This document shows positions 49,930 to 59,028 of a stretch of DNA of 64,000 nt, piece after piece. The position numbers were made by a program, and so were the translations under genes. The notes under the pieces are model-generated. The model ran no database searches. It was not told the origin of the DNA and saw nothing but the letters and a program-made list of their open reading frames with translations. Position 1 is the stretch's first letter; each line of letters begins with the position of its first letter. The stretch is from Propionicimonas sp020161015 (GTDB lineage: Bacteria; Actinomycetota; Actinomycetes; Propionibacteriales; Propionibacteriaceae): contig NZ_CAXWGX010000012.1 in NCBI RefSeq assembly GCF_964266745.1, positions 372,001 through 436,000 of the forward strand, written 5' to 3'.

Positions 49930-51227
49930 GCACCCAGCACCGCAGCGGCGGCCCTCGCCGCACCGGGGAGGGCCCCGGTGATGCGGTCGAGGACCGCGTC
50001 GTCGTGCGCGGCCGACAGGAACCACGCCTCGTAGGCCGACGGGGGCAGCGCCACGCCCGCGTCCAGCATGGCGTGGAAGAACGCGCGGTAGGCGCCCACG
50101 TCCTGGCGTTGGGCGGACGCGTCGTCGAGCACCGGCCCGGTGACGCCCCAGAAGACGCTGAACAGCGAGCCGGCCCGCTGGAGACGGTGGGGGACGCCGG
50201 CGGCATCCAGAGCGCTGGCCACGGCGGCGGACAGGGTGGCGGACGCCGCGTCGACCGCCGCGTACACGGCGTCGTCGGCGAGGCGGAGCGTGGCGATCCC
50301 CGCGGCGGTGGCCAGCGGGTTCCCCGACAGGGTGCCCGCCTGGTACACCGGGCCGACCGGGGCCAGCAGGTCGAGCAGGTCCGCACGACCGCCGATCGCG
50401 GCCAGCGGCAGGCCCCCGCCGACCACCTTGCCGAACGTGAACAGGTCGGGGGTGACCGCCCCGCCCTCGAGCCCCCACCAGCCGGCGCGTGAGACGCGGA
50501 AGCCGGTGAGCACCTCGTCGTAGACGAGCAGCGCCCCGTGGGCCGTGGTGAGCTCGCGGAGCAGTTCGTTGAACCCCGGAACCGGCGGCACGACGCCCAT
50601 GTTGGCTGCCGCCGGCTCGGTGATCACGGCTGCGATCTCCGTCCCGCGCGCGGCGAACACCTCGCGGAGCGCGTCCGCGTCGTTGTAGGGCACCACGAGA
50701 GTCTGGGCCGTCGCCGCGGCGGGGACCCCGGCAGAACCCGGGAGCCCCGCGGTGATGACGCCGGAGCCCGCTGCGGCGAGCAGGGCGTCGGAGTGGCCGT
50801 GGTAGCAGCCGGAGAACTTCACCACGAGGTCGCGCCCGGTGGCGCCGCGGGCCAGGCGCACCGCCGTCATGCAGGCCTCGGTGCCCGTGGACACGAACCG
50901 GACCTTCCGCGCCAGCGGCACCCGCTCGCGGACCAGTTCGGCCAGCTCGGCCTCGGCGAGGGTGGGGGCGCCGAACGACAGCCCCCGCGCCGCCGCTGCC
51001 TGGACCGCCGCGACCACCTCCGGGTGGGCGTGGCCGAGGAGGGCGGGGCCCCACGAGCCGACCAGGTCGAGGTACTCGCGTCCCTCCACGTCGACGATGC
51101 GGGCGCCTTCAGCCCGGGAGACGAAGACCGGCGTGCCGCCCACGGACCCGAAGGCCCGCACCGGGGAGGACACGCCACCGGGGATGACGGCCCGTGCGCG
51201 GTCGAAGGCCTCGGCGTTCCCGCTCAT
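49926..51227 (-). CDS. hemL: Glutamate-1-semialdehyde 2,1-aminomutase
   Basis: A 433-residue class III aminotransferase-fold enzyme. PLP-binding lysine in DLFTFGKVVGGGLP, plus VRFVSTGTEACMTAVRLAR and YHGHSDALL. It makes 5-aminolevulinate, the C5 route. It is the last gene of the heme operon; its ATG overlaps the hemB stop (ATGA), and its own stop overlaps the end of the converging RCC1 gene. Confidence 0.96.
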   Translation of the reverse strand: MSGNAEAFDRARAVIPGGVSSPVRAFGSVGGTPVFVSRAEGARIVDVEGREYLDLVGSWGPALLGHAHPEVVAAVQAAAARGLSFGAPTLAEAELAELVRERVPLARKVRFVSTGTEACMTAVRLARGATGRDLVVKFSGCYHGHSDALLAAAGSGVITAGLPGSAGVPAAATAQTLVVPYNDADALREVFAARGTEIAAVITEPAAANMGVVPPVPGFNELLRELTTAHGALLVYDEVLTGFRVSRAGWWGLEGGAVTPDLFTFGKVVGGGLPLAAIGGRADLLDLLAPVGPVYQAGTLSGNPLATAAGIATLRLADDAVYAAVDAASATLSAAVASALDAAGVPHRLQRAGSLFSVFWGVTGPVLDDASAQRQDVGAYRAFFHAMLDAGVALPPSAYEAWFLSAAHDDAVLDRITGALPGAARAAAAVLGA

Positions 51228-52204
51228 CGCAGCCACCCGGCGAGCTCGAGCGCGGCGTAGGTGAGCACGATGTCGGCCCCGGCCCTCACGATCGCCGTCG
51301 TCGACTCGAGGAGGGCGGCGTCGCGGTCGATCCAGCCCCGCTCTGCTGCGGCGGCGATCATCGCGTACTCCCCGGAGACCTGGTAGGCGGCTACCGGCAC
51401 CCGGGACCACGCCGCCACGTCGGCGAGAACGTCCAGGTAGTGCCCGGCCGGCTTCACCATCAGGATGTCCGCGCCCTCGAGCTCGTCCAGGGACGCTTCC
51501 AGCCGTCCCTCCCTGCGGTTGGCCGGGTCCTGCTGGTAGGCGCGGCGGTCGCCGACCAGGGACGAGCCGACGGCCTCGCGGAACGGGCCGTAGAACGCCG
51601 ATGCGTACTTGGCCGCGTAGGCCAGGATGCCCACGTCGGTGAAGCCCGCGAGGTCGAGGCCGGCCCGGATGGCGGCCACCTGGCCGTCCATCATCCCGGA
51701 GGGGGAGACGAAGTGCGTCCCCGCGACCGCCTGGGAGACGGCCTGTTGCACGTACAGCTCGACGGTGGCGTCGTTGGCGACCGTCCCGTCCGCGGCCAGC
51801 ACGCCGCAGTGGCCGTGGTCGGTGAACTCGTCGAGGCAGGTGTCGGCGACGATCACGAGGTCGTCGCCGACCTCGGCACGGACGGCGGCGATCGCGCGGT
51901 TCAGGATCCCGGACTCCGCGTAGCCGGCCGAGCCCGTGGCGTCCTTGTCGTCGGGCTCGGGCACGCCGAAGAGCACGATGCCGCCCAGCCCGGCGGCAAC
52001 AGCGCGGGAGGCCTCCGCGCGCACCGAGTCCAGCGTGTGCTGCACGACGCCGGGCAGCGAGCCGATCGGACGCGGCTCCGCGATCCCGTCGGCGACGAAG
52101 ACCGGCAGCACCAGTTGCGCGGGCCGGACGCGGGTCTCCGCGACCAGGCGCCGGACGGCGGGGGTGCCGCGCAGCCTGCGCGGGCGACGGACGGGAGGGA
52201 TCAT
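51224..52204 (-). CDS. hemB: 5-aminolevulinate dehydratase (porphobilinogen synthase)
   Basis: A 326-residue TIM-barrel enzyme. Active-site segments: VADTCLDEFTDHGHCG (metal-site cysteines), SPSGMMDGQVAAIRAGLD, KYASAFYGPFREA and the Schiff-base lysine in ILMVKPAGHYLD. It condenses two 5-aminolevulinate molecules. ATG at 52204 is preceded by GAAGGAG. Separated from the rest of the heme genes by an oppositely oriented HAD phosphatase gene. Confidence 0.96.
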   Translation of the reverse strand: MIPPVRRPRRLRGTPAVRRLVAETRVRPAQLVLPVFVADGIAEPRPIGSLPGVVQHTLDSVRAEASRAVAAGLGGIVLFGVPEPDDKDATGSAGYAESGILNRAIAAVRAEVGDDLVIVADTCLDEFTDHGHCGVLAADGTVANDATVELYVQQAVSQAVAGTHFVSPSGMMDGQVAAIRAGLDLAGFTDVGILAYAAKYASAFYGPFREAVGSSLVGDRRAYQQDPANRREGRLEASLDELEGADILMVKPAGHYLDVLADVAAWSRVPVAAYQVSGEYAMIAAAAERGWIDRDAALLESTTAIVRAGADIVLTYAALELAGWLR

Positions 52205-52340
52205 CGGGACTCCTTCTGGCGGGACAGGACCCACCACGAGGTGGGGGACCTCCATTCTCCGCCATCCGGGGAGGCCGCCGTTCGCCGGCCGTCCACCGGC
52301 GGTTGCACTCCCGTCCGCCCACCGGTGCCAGACTGGGGTC

Positions 52341-53126
52341 ATGGCCCATCGCAGCGTGCGCAACATCGAATGCTTCCTCACCGACATGGACGGCGTCCTC
52401 GTCCACGACGAGCAGCCGGTGCCCGGGGCGATCGAACTCCTCCAGCGCTGGGTGGACACCTCCCGCCGCTTCCTGGTGCTGACCAACAACTCCACCTACA
52501 CCCCGCGGGACCTCGCGGCGAGGCTCGCCCGCTCGGGCCTGCCTGTTCCCGAACAGAACCTGTGGACGTCCGCGATGGCCACCGGCGCGTTCCTGAAGAA
52601 CCAGCCGGGGGAGAAGTCCGCCTTCGTGATCGGCGAGGCCGGACTGACCACCGCCCTGCACAGCGCCGGGTTCGTGCTCACCGAGACCGAACCCGCCTAC
52701 GTCGTGCTCGGGGAGACCCGCAACTACTCGTTCGAGGCGATCACGACCGCCATCCGGCTGATCAACGCCGGCGCGCGGTTCATCGTCACCAACCCCGACA
52801 CCACCGGTCCCTCGCCCTCGGGCGTGCTGCCGGCCACCGGCGCGGTGGCGGCGATGATCACCGCGGCCACGAACCGGCAGCCCTACGTCGTCGGCAAGCC
52901 GAACCCGATGATGTTCCGCTCGGCGATGAACCGCATCGAGGCGCACTCGGAGACGACAGCGATGATCGGCGACCGCATGGACACCGACATCGTGGCCGGC
53001 ATGGAGGCGGGGCTGCTGACGGTGCTGGTGCTGTCCGGCGTCACCGCGCGCGAGGAGATCGAGACCTACCCCTACCGGCCCAGCCTCGTGCTCGACTCGG
53101 TGGCCGACCTCGTGCCCCTGCTGTAG
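52341..53126 (+). CDS. NagD-like HAD-family phosphatase
   Basis: A 261-residue phosphatase of the HAD IIA group. Motif I is TDMDGVLVHD, motif II FLVLTNNST, a Lys in VVGKPNPMMF and motif IV MIGDRMDTDIVAGMEAG. Substrate not known; NagD relatives act on small phosphate esters and nucleotides. It interrupts the minus-strand heme operon and converges with hemCD, with one base between the stops. Confidence 0.9.
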   Translation: MAHRSVRNIECFLTDMDGVLVHDEQPVPGAIELLQRWVDTSRRFLVLTNNSTYTPRDLAARLARSGLPVPEQNLWTSAMATGAFLKNQPGEKSAFVIGEAGLTTALHSAGFVLTETEPAYVVLGETRNYSFEAITTAIRLINAGARFIVTNPDTTGPSPSGVLPATGAVAAMITAATNRQPYVVGKPNPMMFRSAMNRIEAHSETTAMIGDRMDTDIVAGMEAGLLTVLVLSGVTAREEIETYPYRPSLVLDSVADLVPLL

Positions 53127-53127
53127 G

Positions 53128-54750
53128 TCAGGACGGGCCGCCCAGCGCGGCGAGCACGGCCTCGACGAGGGCGGACGCCTCCGGCCGGGCCGCGACGGCA
53201 CGCACGTCCATCCCGCACGCCGTCGCTGCGGCGGCCGCCGACGCGCCGAGGGCGACGACGCCCGGGCCGGGCAGCCCGCAGGCATCGACGGCGGCGCGGG
53301 CGACCGAACCGGCCGTCACCACGAGGGCGGAGAACCGACCGTCCCGCCACCCCCGCACCACGTCGTCGGGCAGGGGTTCCGCGACGGTGGCGTAGACGCC
53401 GACGGGACGGACCGTCCAGCCCTTCGCGGCCAGGCCGGCCGCGGGTTCCGCCGACGGCTCCTGCGCGCCGGGCAGCAGCACCCGTCCCGGGCCGTCGGGG
53501 AACGCCTCGACCAGCGCAGCCCCGCCGCCGGGGTCGGCGACGAGGTCGGGCTCGATCCCGGCCGCGCGCAGGGCGTCCGCCGTGGCCGGGCCGACGGCAG
53601 CCACCCGGGTGCCCGCGAGGGTGGGGCAGGCGGCGAGGGCGTCCACCGTGTGGGCGGAGGACACGACCACCCAGTCCCAGGGCTCCTCCAGCGCGGCCTC
53701 GAGCGGCTCGCGCGGCAGGTCGACGATGGTGGTGAACGCGGCGGCCACCACGTCCGCGCCCGCGGCGCGCAGCGCGTCCGCCGTGCCACGCGGCGCTCGC
53801 CGGGGCACCAGGACCGTCCGCCCGTCGAGGGGACGGGGCCTGGCGGCGCCGAGGTCGGCCACCCCTGCTGCGCCGGCGTCGAGCAGCCCGCCGGCCACCC
53901 GCCGTCCGAGCTCTTCGGCCGCCTCGGGAGAGACCTCGGCGTCGCCGCGCTCGAGGAGCCGTCGCGAGCCGTCCACGGCCACGACGGTCGCGACCAGCGT
54001 GAGCCGGCCGTCCTCGACCGTGGCGTGCGCGGCGACCGGTGCCGCGCACCCGGCCTCCAGCCGGGCCAGCACCGCCCGCTCGGCCACGGCGGCGAACCGG
54101 GTGGCGGCGTCGTCGAGAGGGGCGAGCGCAGCCACGACCTCAGGGGCGTCCGCGCGGCACTCCACGGCAAGGGCGCCCTGCGCGGGCGCCGGCAGCATGT
54201 CCGTGAAACCGAACAGCTGGGTGATCGCGGCCTGCAGGCCGAGTCGCCGCAGGCCGGCGGCGGCCAGCACCACCGCGTCGAGGTCCTCGTGCACCCGGCG
54301 CAGCCGGGTCTCCACGTTCCCCCGGATCGCGAGCACCTCGAGGTCGGGGCGCAGCGCGAGCAGTTGCGCGGCCCTGCGGGGCGAACCGGTCCCCACCCGG
54401 GCGCCGCGGGGCAGCGTGGCGAGGGTGAGCCCGTCGCGGGCGCACAGCGCGTCGGAGGCATCCTCGCGTGGCGGCACCGCGGCCAGCAGCAGCCCGTCTG
54501 CGGCCGCGGTGGGCAGGTCCTTGAACGAGTGGACGGCCAGGTCGGCGTCCCCGGCGAGGACGGCGGCCCGCACCGCGCCGACGAACACCCCGACCCCGCC
54601 CAGTCCGGCCAGCGGCGCGGTGCTGACGTCGCCGTGCGTGACCACCTTGACCAGTTCCACCTCGTGGCCCCGCGCGCGCAACGCGTCCGCGACGTGACCG
54701 GACTGCGTCCACGCGAGTGCCGACCCGCGCGTGGCCAGCCGCAGCCTCAC
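53128..54750 (-). CDS. hemCD: Fused porphobilinogen deaminase / uroporphyrinogen-III synthase
   Basis: A 540-residue bifunctional protein. Residues 1 to about 305 are HemC: LRLATRGSALAWTQ, HSFKDLPT, VGTGSPRRAAQLLALRP and the dipyrromethane-cofactor cysteine in LEAGCAAPVAAHA. From about 310 to the end is HemD (TVLVPRRAPRGTADALRAAG, VVVSSAHTVDALA, VVTAGSVARAAVDACG). The two enzymes act in sequence, converting porphobilinogen to uroporphyrinogen III, so the fusion passes the unstable intermediate directly. GTG at 54750 overlaps the cpfC stop (GTGA). Confidence 0.93.
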   Translation of the reverse strand: MRLRLATRGSALAWTQSGHVADALRARGHEVELVKVVTHGDVSTAPLAGLGGVGVFVGAVRAAVLAGDADLAVHSFKDLPTAAADGLLLAAVPPREDASDALCARDGLTLATLPRGARVGTGSPRRAAQLLALRPDLEVLAIRGNVETRLRRVHEDLDAVVLAAAGLRRLGLQAAITQLFGFTDMLPAPAQGALAVECRADAPEVVAALAPLDDAATRFAAVAERAVLARLEAGCAAPVAAHATVEDGRLTLVATVVAVDGSRRLLERGDAEVSPEAAEELGRRVAGGLLDAGAAGVADLGAARPRPLDGRTVLVPRRAPRGTADALRAAGADVVAAAFTTIVDLPREPLEAALEEPWDWVVVSSAHTVDALAACPTLAGTRVAAVGPATADALRAAGIEPDLVADPGGGAALVEAFPDGPGRVLLPGAQEPSAEPAAGLAAKGWTVRPVGVYATVAEPLPDDVVRGWRDGRFSALVVTAGSVARAAVDACGLPGPGVVALGASAAAAATACGMDVRAVAARPEASALVEAVLAALGGPS

Positions 54751-55811
54751 CGCGGTGCGTCCTCGGCCAGGCCGGGGACGGTGGGCAGCTCGTGGCGCGG
54801 GTTCGCGCAGCACGCGCCGAAGCAGAACTGGCCCTCCGCCGGCTCCGGGGAGCCCGTCGCGAGCTCGTCCGCGATCCGCCCGGCGAGGGCGGCGACGAAC
54901 GCGGGGTGGGTGCCCACCGTCGGTGTGCGCACCAGCCGGACGCCGAGCTCGTCCGCGGTCTGCCGCGCCTGCGTGTCGAGGTCCCAGATGACCTCCATGT
55001 GGTCGGAGAGGAAGCCGATCGGCGCCAGCACGACGTCGGTCACCCCCTCGGCGGCGTAGGCGGAGATCGCGTCGTTCACGTCCGGCTCCAGCCAGGGCAC
55101 CGACGGCGGGCCGCTGCGGGACTGGAAGACCAGGTCCCACGCCGGGCGGACGCCCGTGGCCTCGGCGATCCCGTCGACGACGCGCGCGGCCACCCAGCGG
55201 TGCTGGGACTCGTACGCGTCCCCGTGCGGGCCCGACGCGCGGGCAGCGGCGGTCGGCACCGAGTGCGTGGTGAACACCAGCCGGGTGGTGGGCGCGGCCA
55301 GGTCGGGGCCACCGGCGACGGCGGCCAGCAGCAGCGCCGTGATCGTGCCGGAGAAGGCGGGCAGGTCGAAGAACGGCGGCAGCTTGCGCACCTCGAGGTC
55401 CAGGCCTGCGCCGGCGAGCGCGAGGCCCAGGTCCTCCCGGTACTGGCGGCAGCTGGAGTAGCCGGAGTACGCGGCCGTGGCGACGGCCAGGGCGCGCCGG
55501 TGCCCCCGGGCGGCGAGTTCCGCGAGCACGTCGGCGACGAACGGCGCGGAGTTGCGGTTGGCCAGCACCAGTTCCACTTCCACGCCGAGCGAGGCGAGGG
55601 CGTCGGCCAGGGCTTCCCGCAATGCACGGTTCTGGGCGTTGATCGGGCTGACCCCGCCCATCGTGAAGTAGTGGACGCCGACCTCGCGCAGCCGCTCGCG
55701 CGGGATGCCGCGCCCTGCGGTGACCCGCTCCAGGAACGGCACGACCTCGTCCTCGGCCTCCGGGCCGCCGAAGCCGAGCAGCACGACGGCGTCGTAGGCC
55801 GCTGCGCTCAC
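54747..55811 (-). CDS. cpfC: Coproporphyrin ferrochelatase
   Basis: A 354-residue HemH-family enzyme. VVLLGFGGPEAEDEV at the N-terminus, HYFTMGGVSPIN, FTTHSVPT (metal-site His), LAPIGFLSDHMEVIWDLD (catalytic Glu). The C-terminus has FCFGACCANP, a cysteine cluster like the [2Fe-2S] site of actinobacterial ferrochelatases. It inserts iron into coproporphyrin III. GTG start overlaps the chdC stop (GTGA). Confidence 0.95.
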   Translation of the reverse strand: MSAAAYDAVVLLGFGGPEAEDEVVPFLERVTAGRGIPRERLREVGVHYFTMGGVSPINAQNRALREALADALASLGVEVELVLANRNSAPFVADVLAELAARGHRRALAVATAAYSGYSSCRQYREDLGLALAGAGLDLEVRKLPPFFDLPAFSGTITALLLAAVAGGPDLAAPTTRLVFTTHSVPTAAARASGPHGDAYESQHRWVAARVVDGIAEATGVRPAWDLVFQSRSGPPSVPWLEPDVNDAISAYAAEGVTDVVLAPIGFLSDHMEVIWDLDTQARQTADELGVRLVRTPTVGTHPAFVAALAGRIADELATGSPEPAEGQFCFGACCANPRHELPTVPGLAEDAPR

Positions 55812-56479
55812 CGCAGCACCCGCGGCAGGTCGGCGGCCGTGATGCGGTGGCCGGTGAAGAACGGCACCTCCAGGCGCACGTGGCGGCGAGCGCCCGACGC
55901 GCGCAGGTGGCGCATGAGGTCGACCAGGTCGGTGAGCTCGTCCGCCTCCAGCGCCAGCAGCCACTCGTAGTCGCCCAGGGCGAAGGCCGCGACGGTGTTG
56001 CTGGCCACCTGCGGGTAGTCCCTGCCCAGGCGGCCGTGCTCGGCCAGCAGTTCCCTCCGCTCGGCCTCCGGCAGCAGGTACCACTCGTAGGAGCGGACGA
56101 ACGGGTACACGGTCAGCCAGTGCCGCGGTTCGACGCCGGTCAGGAACGCGGGGGCGTGGTCGCGGCTGAACTCGGCCTGGCGGTGCACCCCGTAGCCGGA
56201 CCAGGCCAGGTCGACACGGCCGCCGAAGGCCTCGCGCTGGAACAGGCGCTGGGCCTCCTGGAGGTCGGAGGCGGACTCGCCGTGCAGCCAGACCAGCACG
56301 TCGGCGTCGGCGGGCATGCCGTGCACGTCGTAGAGGCCCCGGGTGGTGATGCCCGTGGTGGCGAGGTCCTCCACCAGGTCGCGGGTGGCCTCAGCCACCT
56401 CGTCGGGAATCGGCTCCCGCCGGGCGAAGACGGAGTAGGAGGTGTAGGCCAGCAGGCCCTCGCCGGAGTTCTCGCTCAT
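55808..56479 (-). CDS. chdC: Coproheme decarboxylase (HemQ)
   Basis: A 223-residue chlorite-dismutase-fold protein of the actinobacterial HemQ length. LLAYTSYSVFARRE at the start, YDVHGMPADADVLVWLHGES, WYLLPEAERRELLAEHG and FALGDYEWLLALEADEL are conserved. It converts coproheme to heme b, the last step of the coproporphyrin-dependent route used by Gram-positive bacteria. Its ATG overlaps the cgoX stop. Confidence 0.95.
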   Translation of the reverse strand: MSENSGEGLLAYTSYSVFARREPIPDEVAEATRDLVEDLATTGITTRGLYDVHGMPADADVLVWLHGESASDLQEAQRLFQREAFGGRVDLAWSGYGVHRQAEFSRDHAPAFLTGVEPRHWLTVYPFVRSYEWYLLPEAERRELLAEHGRLGRDYPQVASNTVAAFALGDYEWLLALEADELTDLVDLMRHLRASGARRHVRLEVPFFTGHRITAADLPRVLR

Positions 56480-57891
56480 GGTGCGACCCTAGCCCGGCTT
56501 CCGGCATGGTCGAGCGCGAGGGCGGCCTGGCGCCGTCCGTCCGCGACGCAGTCGGGCACGCCGACGCCGCGCAGCGCCGACCCGGCGATCCGCCACGCGG
56601 GGAGTCCGGCCAGGCCCTCCTCGGCAGCGGTGACCCGGGCCGGGTGACCGACGGTGTAGGTGGGCATCATCGCCGGCCACCGGGCGATCCGGGTGAGCAG
56701 CGGCTCGCCGCGCACGCCGATCACTTCTGCCAGGTGGGCGCCGATCCGTGCGGTCAGGACCTCGTCGCCGGCCCGCGCGATCTCGCCCAGGCGTTCGGGC
56801 ACGAATGCCCGGATCAGCACCGTTCCCTCCGGCGCCCGCCCGGCCCACTTCGCCGAGCTCACCGTCACGCCGCTGATGGGGGCCGGATCGGCCTCCAGCC
56901 ACCCGTGGGTTTCCAGCGGTTTGCCGAACGCATCCTCGGGGTACGCGAGGGACACCACGGTGGAGGTGGCCAGTGGCACCTCCGACAGCGCGCTCGTCGC
57001 TGCCGGTGCCGGCCCCGCCAGCAGCGCGGCCGAACTGGCCACCCCGCCGGCCAGCACCACGGCGTCCACGGTGGCGGTCGTCCCGTCGCCCAGGTCGGCC
57101 TCCGCGCCGCCGCCGTCCGTGGGTCGCAGCGAGACCACCGACGTGCCGGGACGCAGGTCCGCGCCGAGCGTCCCGAGGCGCTCGACGAGCGCGTCCACGA
57201 GCGTGCCGAGACCCCCGCGGAGCGTGCGGAACGGCGAGCCGCCGGCCCGGCCGGCCGCGCGGGCACGGCGTCCCTGCGCGAGAGCGGCGAGCATCAGGCT
57301 CCGCGAGGCCGCCTCGTCGGCGCGCAGCGACGGCAGGACGGCGTCGAGGCTCAGCTGGTCGACACCGGCGCCGTAGATGCCGCCCACCATCGGGTCGGCG
57401 AACCTCCGGACGATCCCTTCGCCCAGGCGGGCGCGCAGGAACGCGCCGATCGCCACGTCCTCGCCGTCGCGCAGCTGCCGGGGGAGCACCAGGTCGAGGC
57501 CGGCCCGCAGCTTGTCGAGCGGCGAGAGGATCCCGGTGGTGACGAACGGCCACAGCCGCGTGGGCAGCACCATGCCCATGCCGGCCGGCAGCGGACGGAG
57601 CCGTCCGCGGGCGCGCAGGGAGACGCTGCGGGTGCCGCTGGTGCCGATGACATCGCCGTCGATGCCGAGTTCCGCGGCCAGCCGCAGCGCGGCCGGCCGG
57701 TAGCTGACGAAGGAGTCCGGGCCGTGCTCCACCACGAGGTCGTCGATCCGTTCGGTGTGCAGCTTCCCGCCCCAGCGCGTGTCGGACTCGACCACGAGCA
57801 CCTCGGCGGGCGGGCGTCCGTCGGCGCCGGAGGCCGCCTCCCACGCCGCGGCCAGCCCGGTGATGCCGCCCCCGACGACCAGCAGCCTCAC
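56476..57891 (-). CDS. cgoX: Coproporphyrinogen III oxidase, FAD-dependent (HemY/CgoX)
   Basis: A 471-residue flavoprotein. The Rossmann FAD motif is VVGGGITGLAAAWEA, followed by TRWGGKLHTERIDD and HGPDSFV, and a C-terminal FAD segment (RIAGSALRGVGVPDCVADGR). In organisms with chdC it oxidises coproporphyrinogen III to coproporphyrin III. The GTG at 57891 overlaps the radical SAM gene's stop (GTGA). Confidence 0.94.
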   Translation of the reverse strand: MRLLVVGGGITGLAAAWEAASGADGRPPAEVLVVESDTRWGGKLHTERIDDLVVEHGPDSFVSYRPAALRLAAELGIDGDVIGTSGTRSVSLRARGRLRPLPAGMGMVLPTRLWPFVTTGILSPLDKLRAGLDLVLPRQLRDGEDVAIGAFLRARLGEGIVRRFADPMVGGIYGAGVDQLSLDAVLPSLRADEAASRSLMLAALAQGRRARAAGRAGGSPFRTLRGGLGTLVDALVERLGTLGADLRPGTSVVSLRPTDGGGAEADLGDGTTATVDAVVLAGGVASSAALLAGPAPAATSALSEVPLATSTVVSLAYPEDAFGKPLETHGWLEADPAPISGVTVSSAKWAGRAPEGTVLIRAFVPERLGEIARAGDEVLTARIGAHLAEVIGVRGEPLLTRIARWPAMMPTYTVGHPARVTAAEEGLAGLPAWRIAGSALRGVGVPDCVADGRRQAALALDHAGSRARVAP

Positions 57892-59027
57892 GGGGTGGTC
57901 CGGGGGACGTAGGGGCACAGCGGGTCGGACTCCAGCGGGTCGCCGGTCCAGGCGTAGGCCCGGGCCCGCGAGCCGCCGCACCAGTCGTGGAACTCGCACA
58001 CGCCGCACCGGCCGGCGAACCGGTCCGGGTCGCGCAGGGCCCGCATCAGTGGCGCGTCCCGGTACAGGGTGACCAGCGAGGTGTCCTTCACGTTGCCGAC
58101 CACCTCCGGGAGGAAGCCGGACGGGCACACGTCGCCCTGGTGGGAGATGAACACGATGCCGTTGCCGTCCCTGATCCCGAACGCGCGGGCCATCGGGAGC
58201 GCCTCGACCTCCTGCTTCGTCCGGCCCGCCCGCAGCAGCGGCGCGGCCATCAGCCGGCGGAAGTGCATGGCCTCGGTCGTCTTCACCCGGAACGGGGCGT
58301 CCCGGTTCACCTGGGCCGCCCAGAGCAACCACCGCTCGGCGTCGCCGGGGGCGAGCTCCGCGAGCTCGCTGCCGCGTCCGATCGAGATCAGGAAGAACAG
58401 GCTCCACTGCATGAGCGTGTGCCGGCTGAGCAGCTCGTACACCGCGGGCAGGTCCGCCGCGGTCGTGGCGGTGACGAGGGTGTTCACCTGCACCGGCAGG
58501 CCCGCCTCCGCGGCGAGGTCGAGGGCCTCGATCGTCGCGTCGAACGTGCCCGGCACCATGCGGACGCCGTCGTGGAAGGCCGCGGTCGACCCGTCCAGCG
58601 ACAGCGAGATCGCCTGGATGCCCACCTCCTTCATCCAGAACAGCCGCTCCCGGGTGAGCAGCCGGGTGACGGCGGGGGCGAGCGAGACGCCGATACCCCG
58701 GGCGGTGGCCGCGGCGACCAGCTCGGGCAGGTCGGCGCGCATCAGCGGGTCACCGCCGGTCATCACCACGTGCGGCAGCGCCTCTCCCGCGGCAGTGGCG
58801 AAGCCCAGCATGTCGTCGAGGACGGCGATCGCCTCGGCGGTGCTCAGCTCGCCGGGCGCGGGCTCGGGCATCGCGGTGGCGCGGCAGTGGCGGCACGCGA
58901 GGCCGCAGGCGTTCGTGAGTTCCCAGTAGACGATCATCGGCGCCCGGTTGTACGCCCAGCCGTCCGGCTTCACCGCACCGATGCCGTGGGTGTGGGCGGG
59001 ACGGCTCGTCGTGGCCGGGTGCGGCAT
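57888..59027 (-). CDS. Radical SAM/SPASM protein within the heme operon
   Basis: A 379-residue enzyme. The [4Fe-4S] radical SAM motif is CGLACRHC (about residues 40-47), with GGDP and SLSLDGS further on. The C-terminal SPASM region has CPSG, then CGVCEFHDWCGG and PLCPYVP, giving ligands for auxiliary clusters. It resembles the TIGR04053/NirJ/AhbD group, whose better-known members act on heme or siroheme side chains. It sits one base after hemE and overlaps cgoX, so it is translated with the heme enzymes; its reaction is not known. ATG at 59027. Confidence 0.88.
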   Translation of the reverse strand: MPHPATTSRPAHTHGIGAVKPDGWAYNRAPMIVYWELTNACGLACRHCRATAMPEPAPGELSTAEAIAVLDDMLGFATAAGEALPHVVMTGGDPLMRADLPELVAAATARGIGVSLAPAVTRLLTRERLFWMKEVGIQAISLSLDGSTAAFHDGVRMVPGTFDATIEALDLAAEAGLPVQVNTLVTATTAADLPAVYELLSRHTLMQWSLFFLISIGRGSELAELAPGDAERWLLWAAQVNRDAPFRVKTTEAMHFRRLMAAPLLRAGRTKQEVEALPMARAFGIRDGNGIVFISHQGDVCPSGFLPEVVGNVKDTSLVTLYRDAPLMRALRDPDRFAGRCGVCEFHDWCGGSRARAYAWTGDPLESDPLCPYVPRTTP

Positions 59028-59028
59028 G

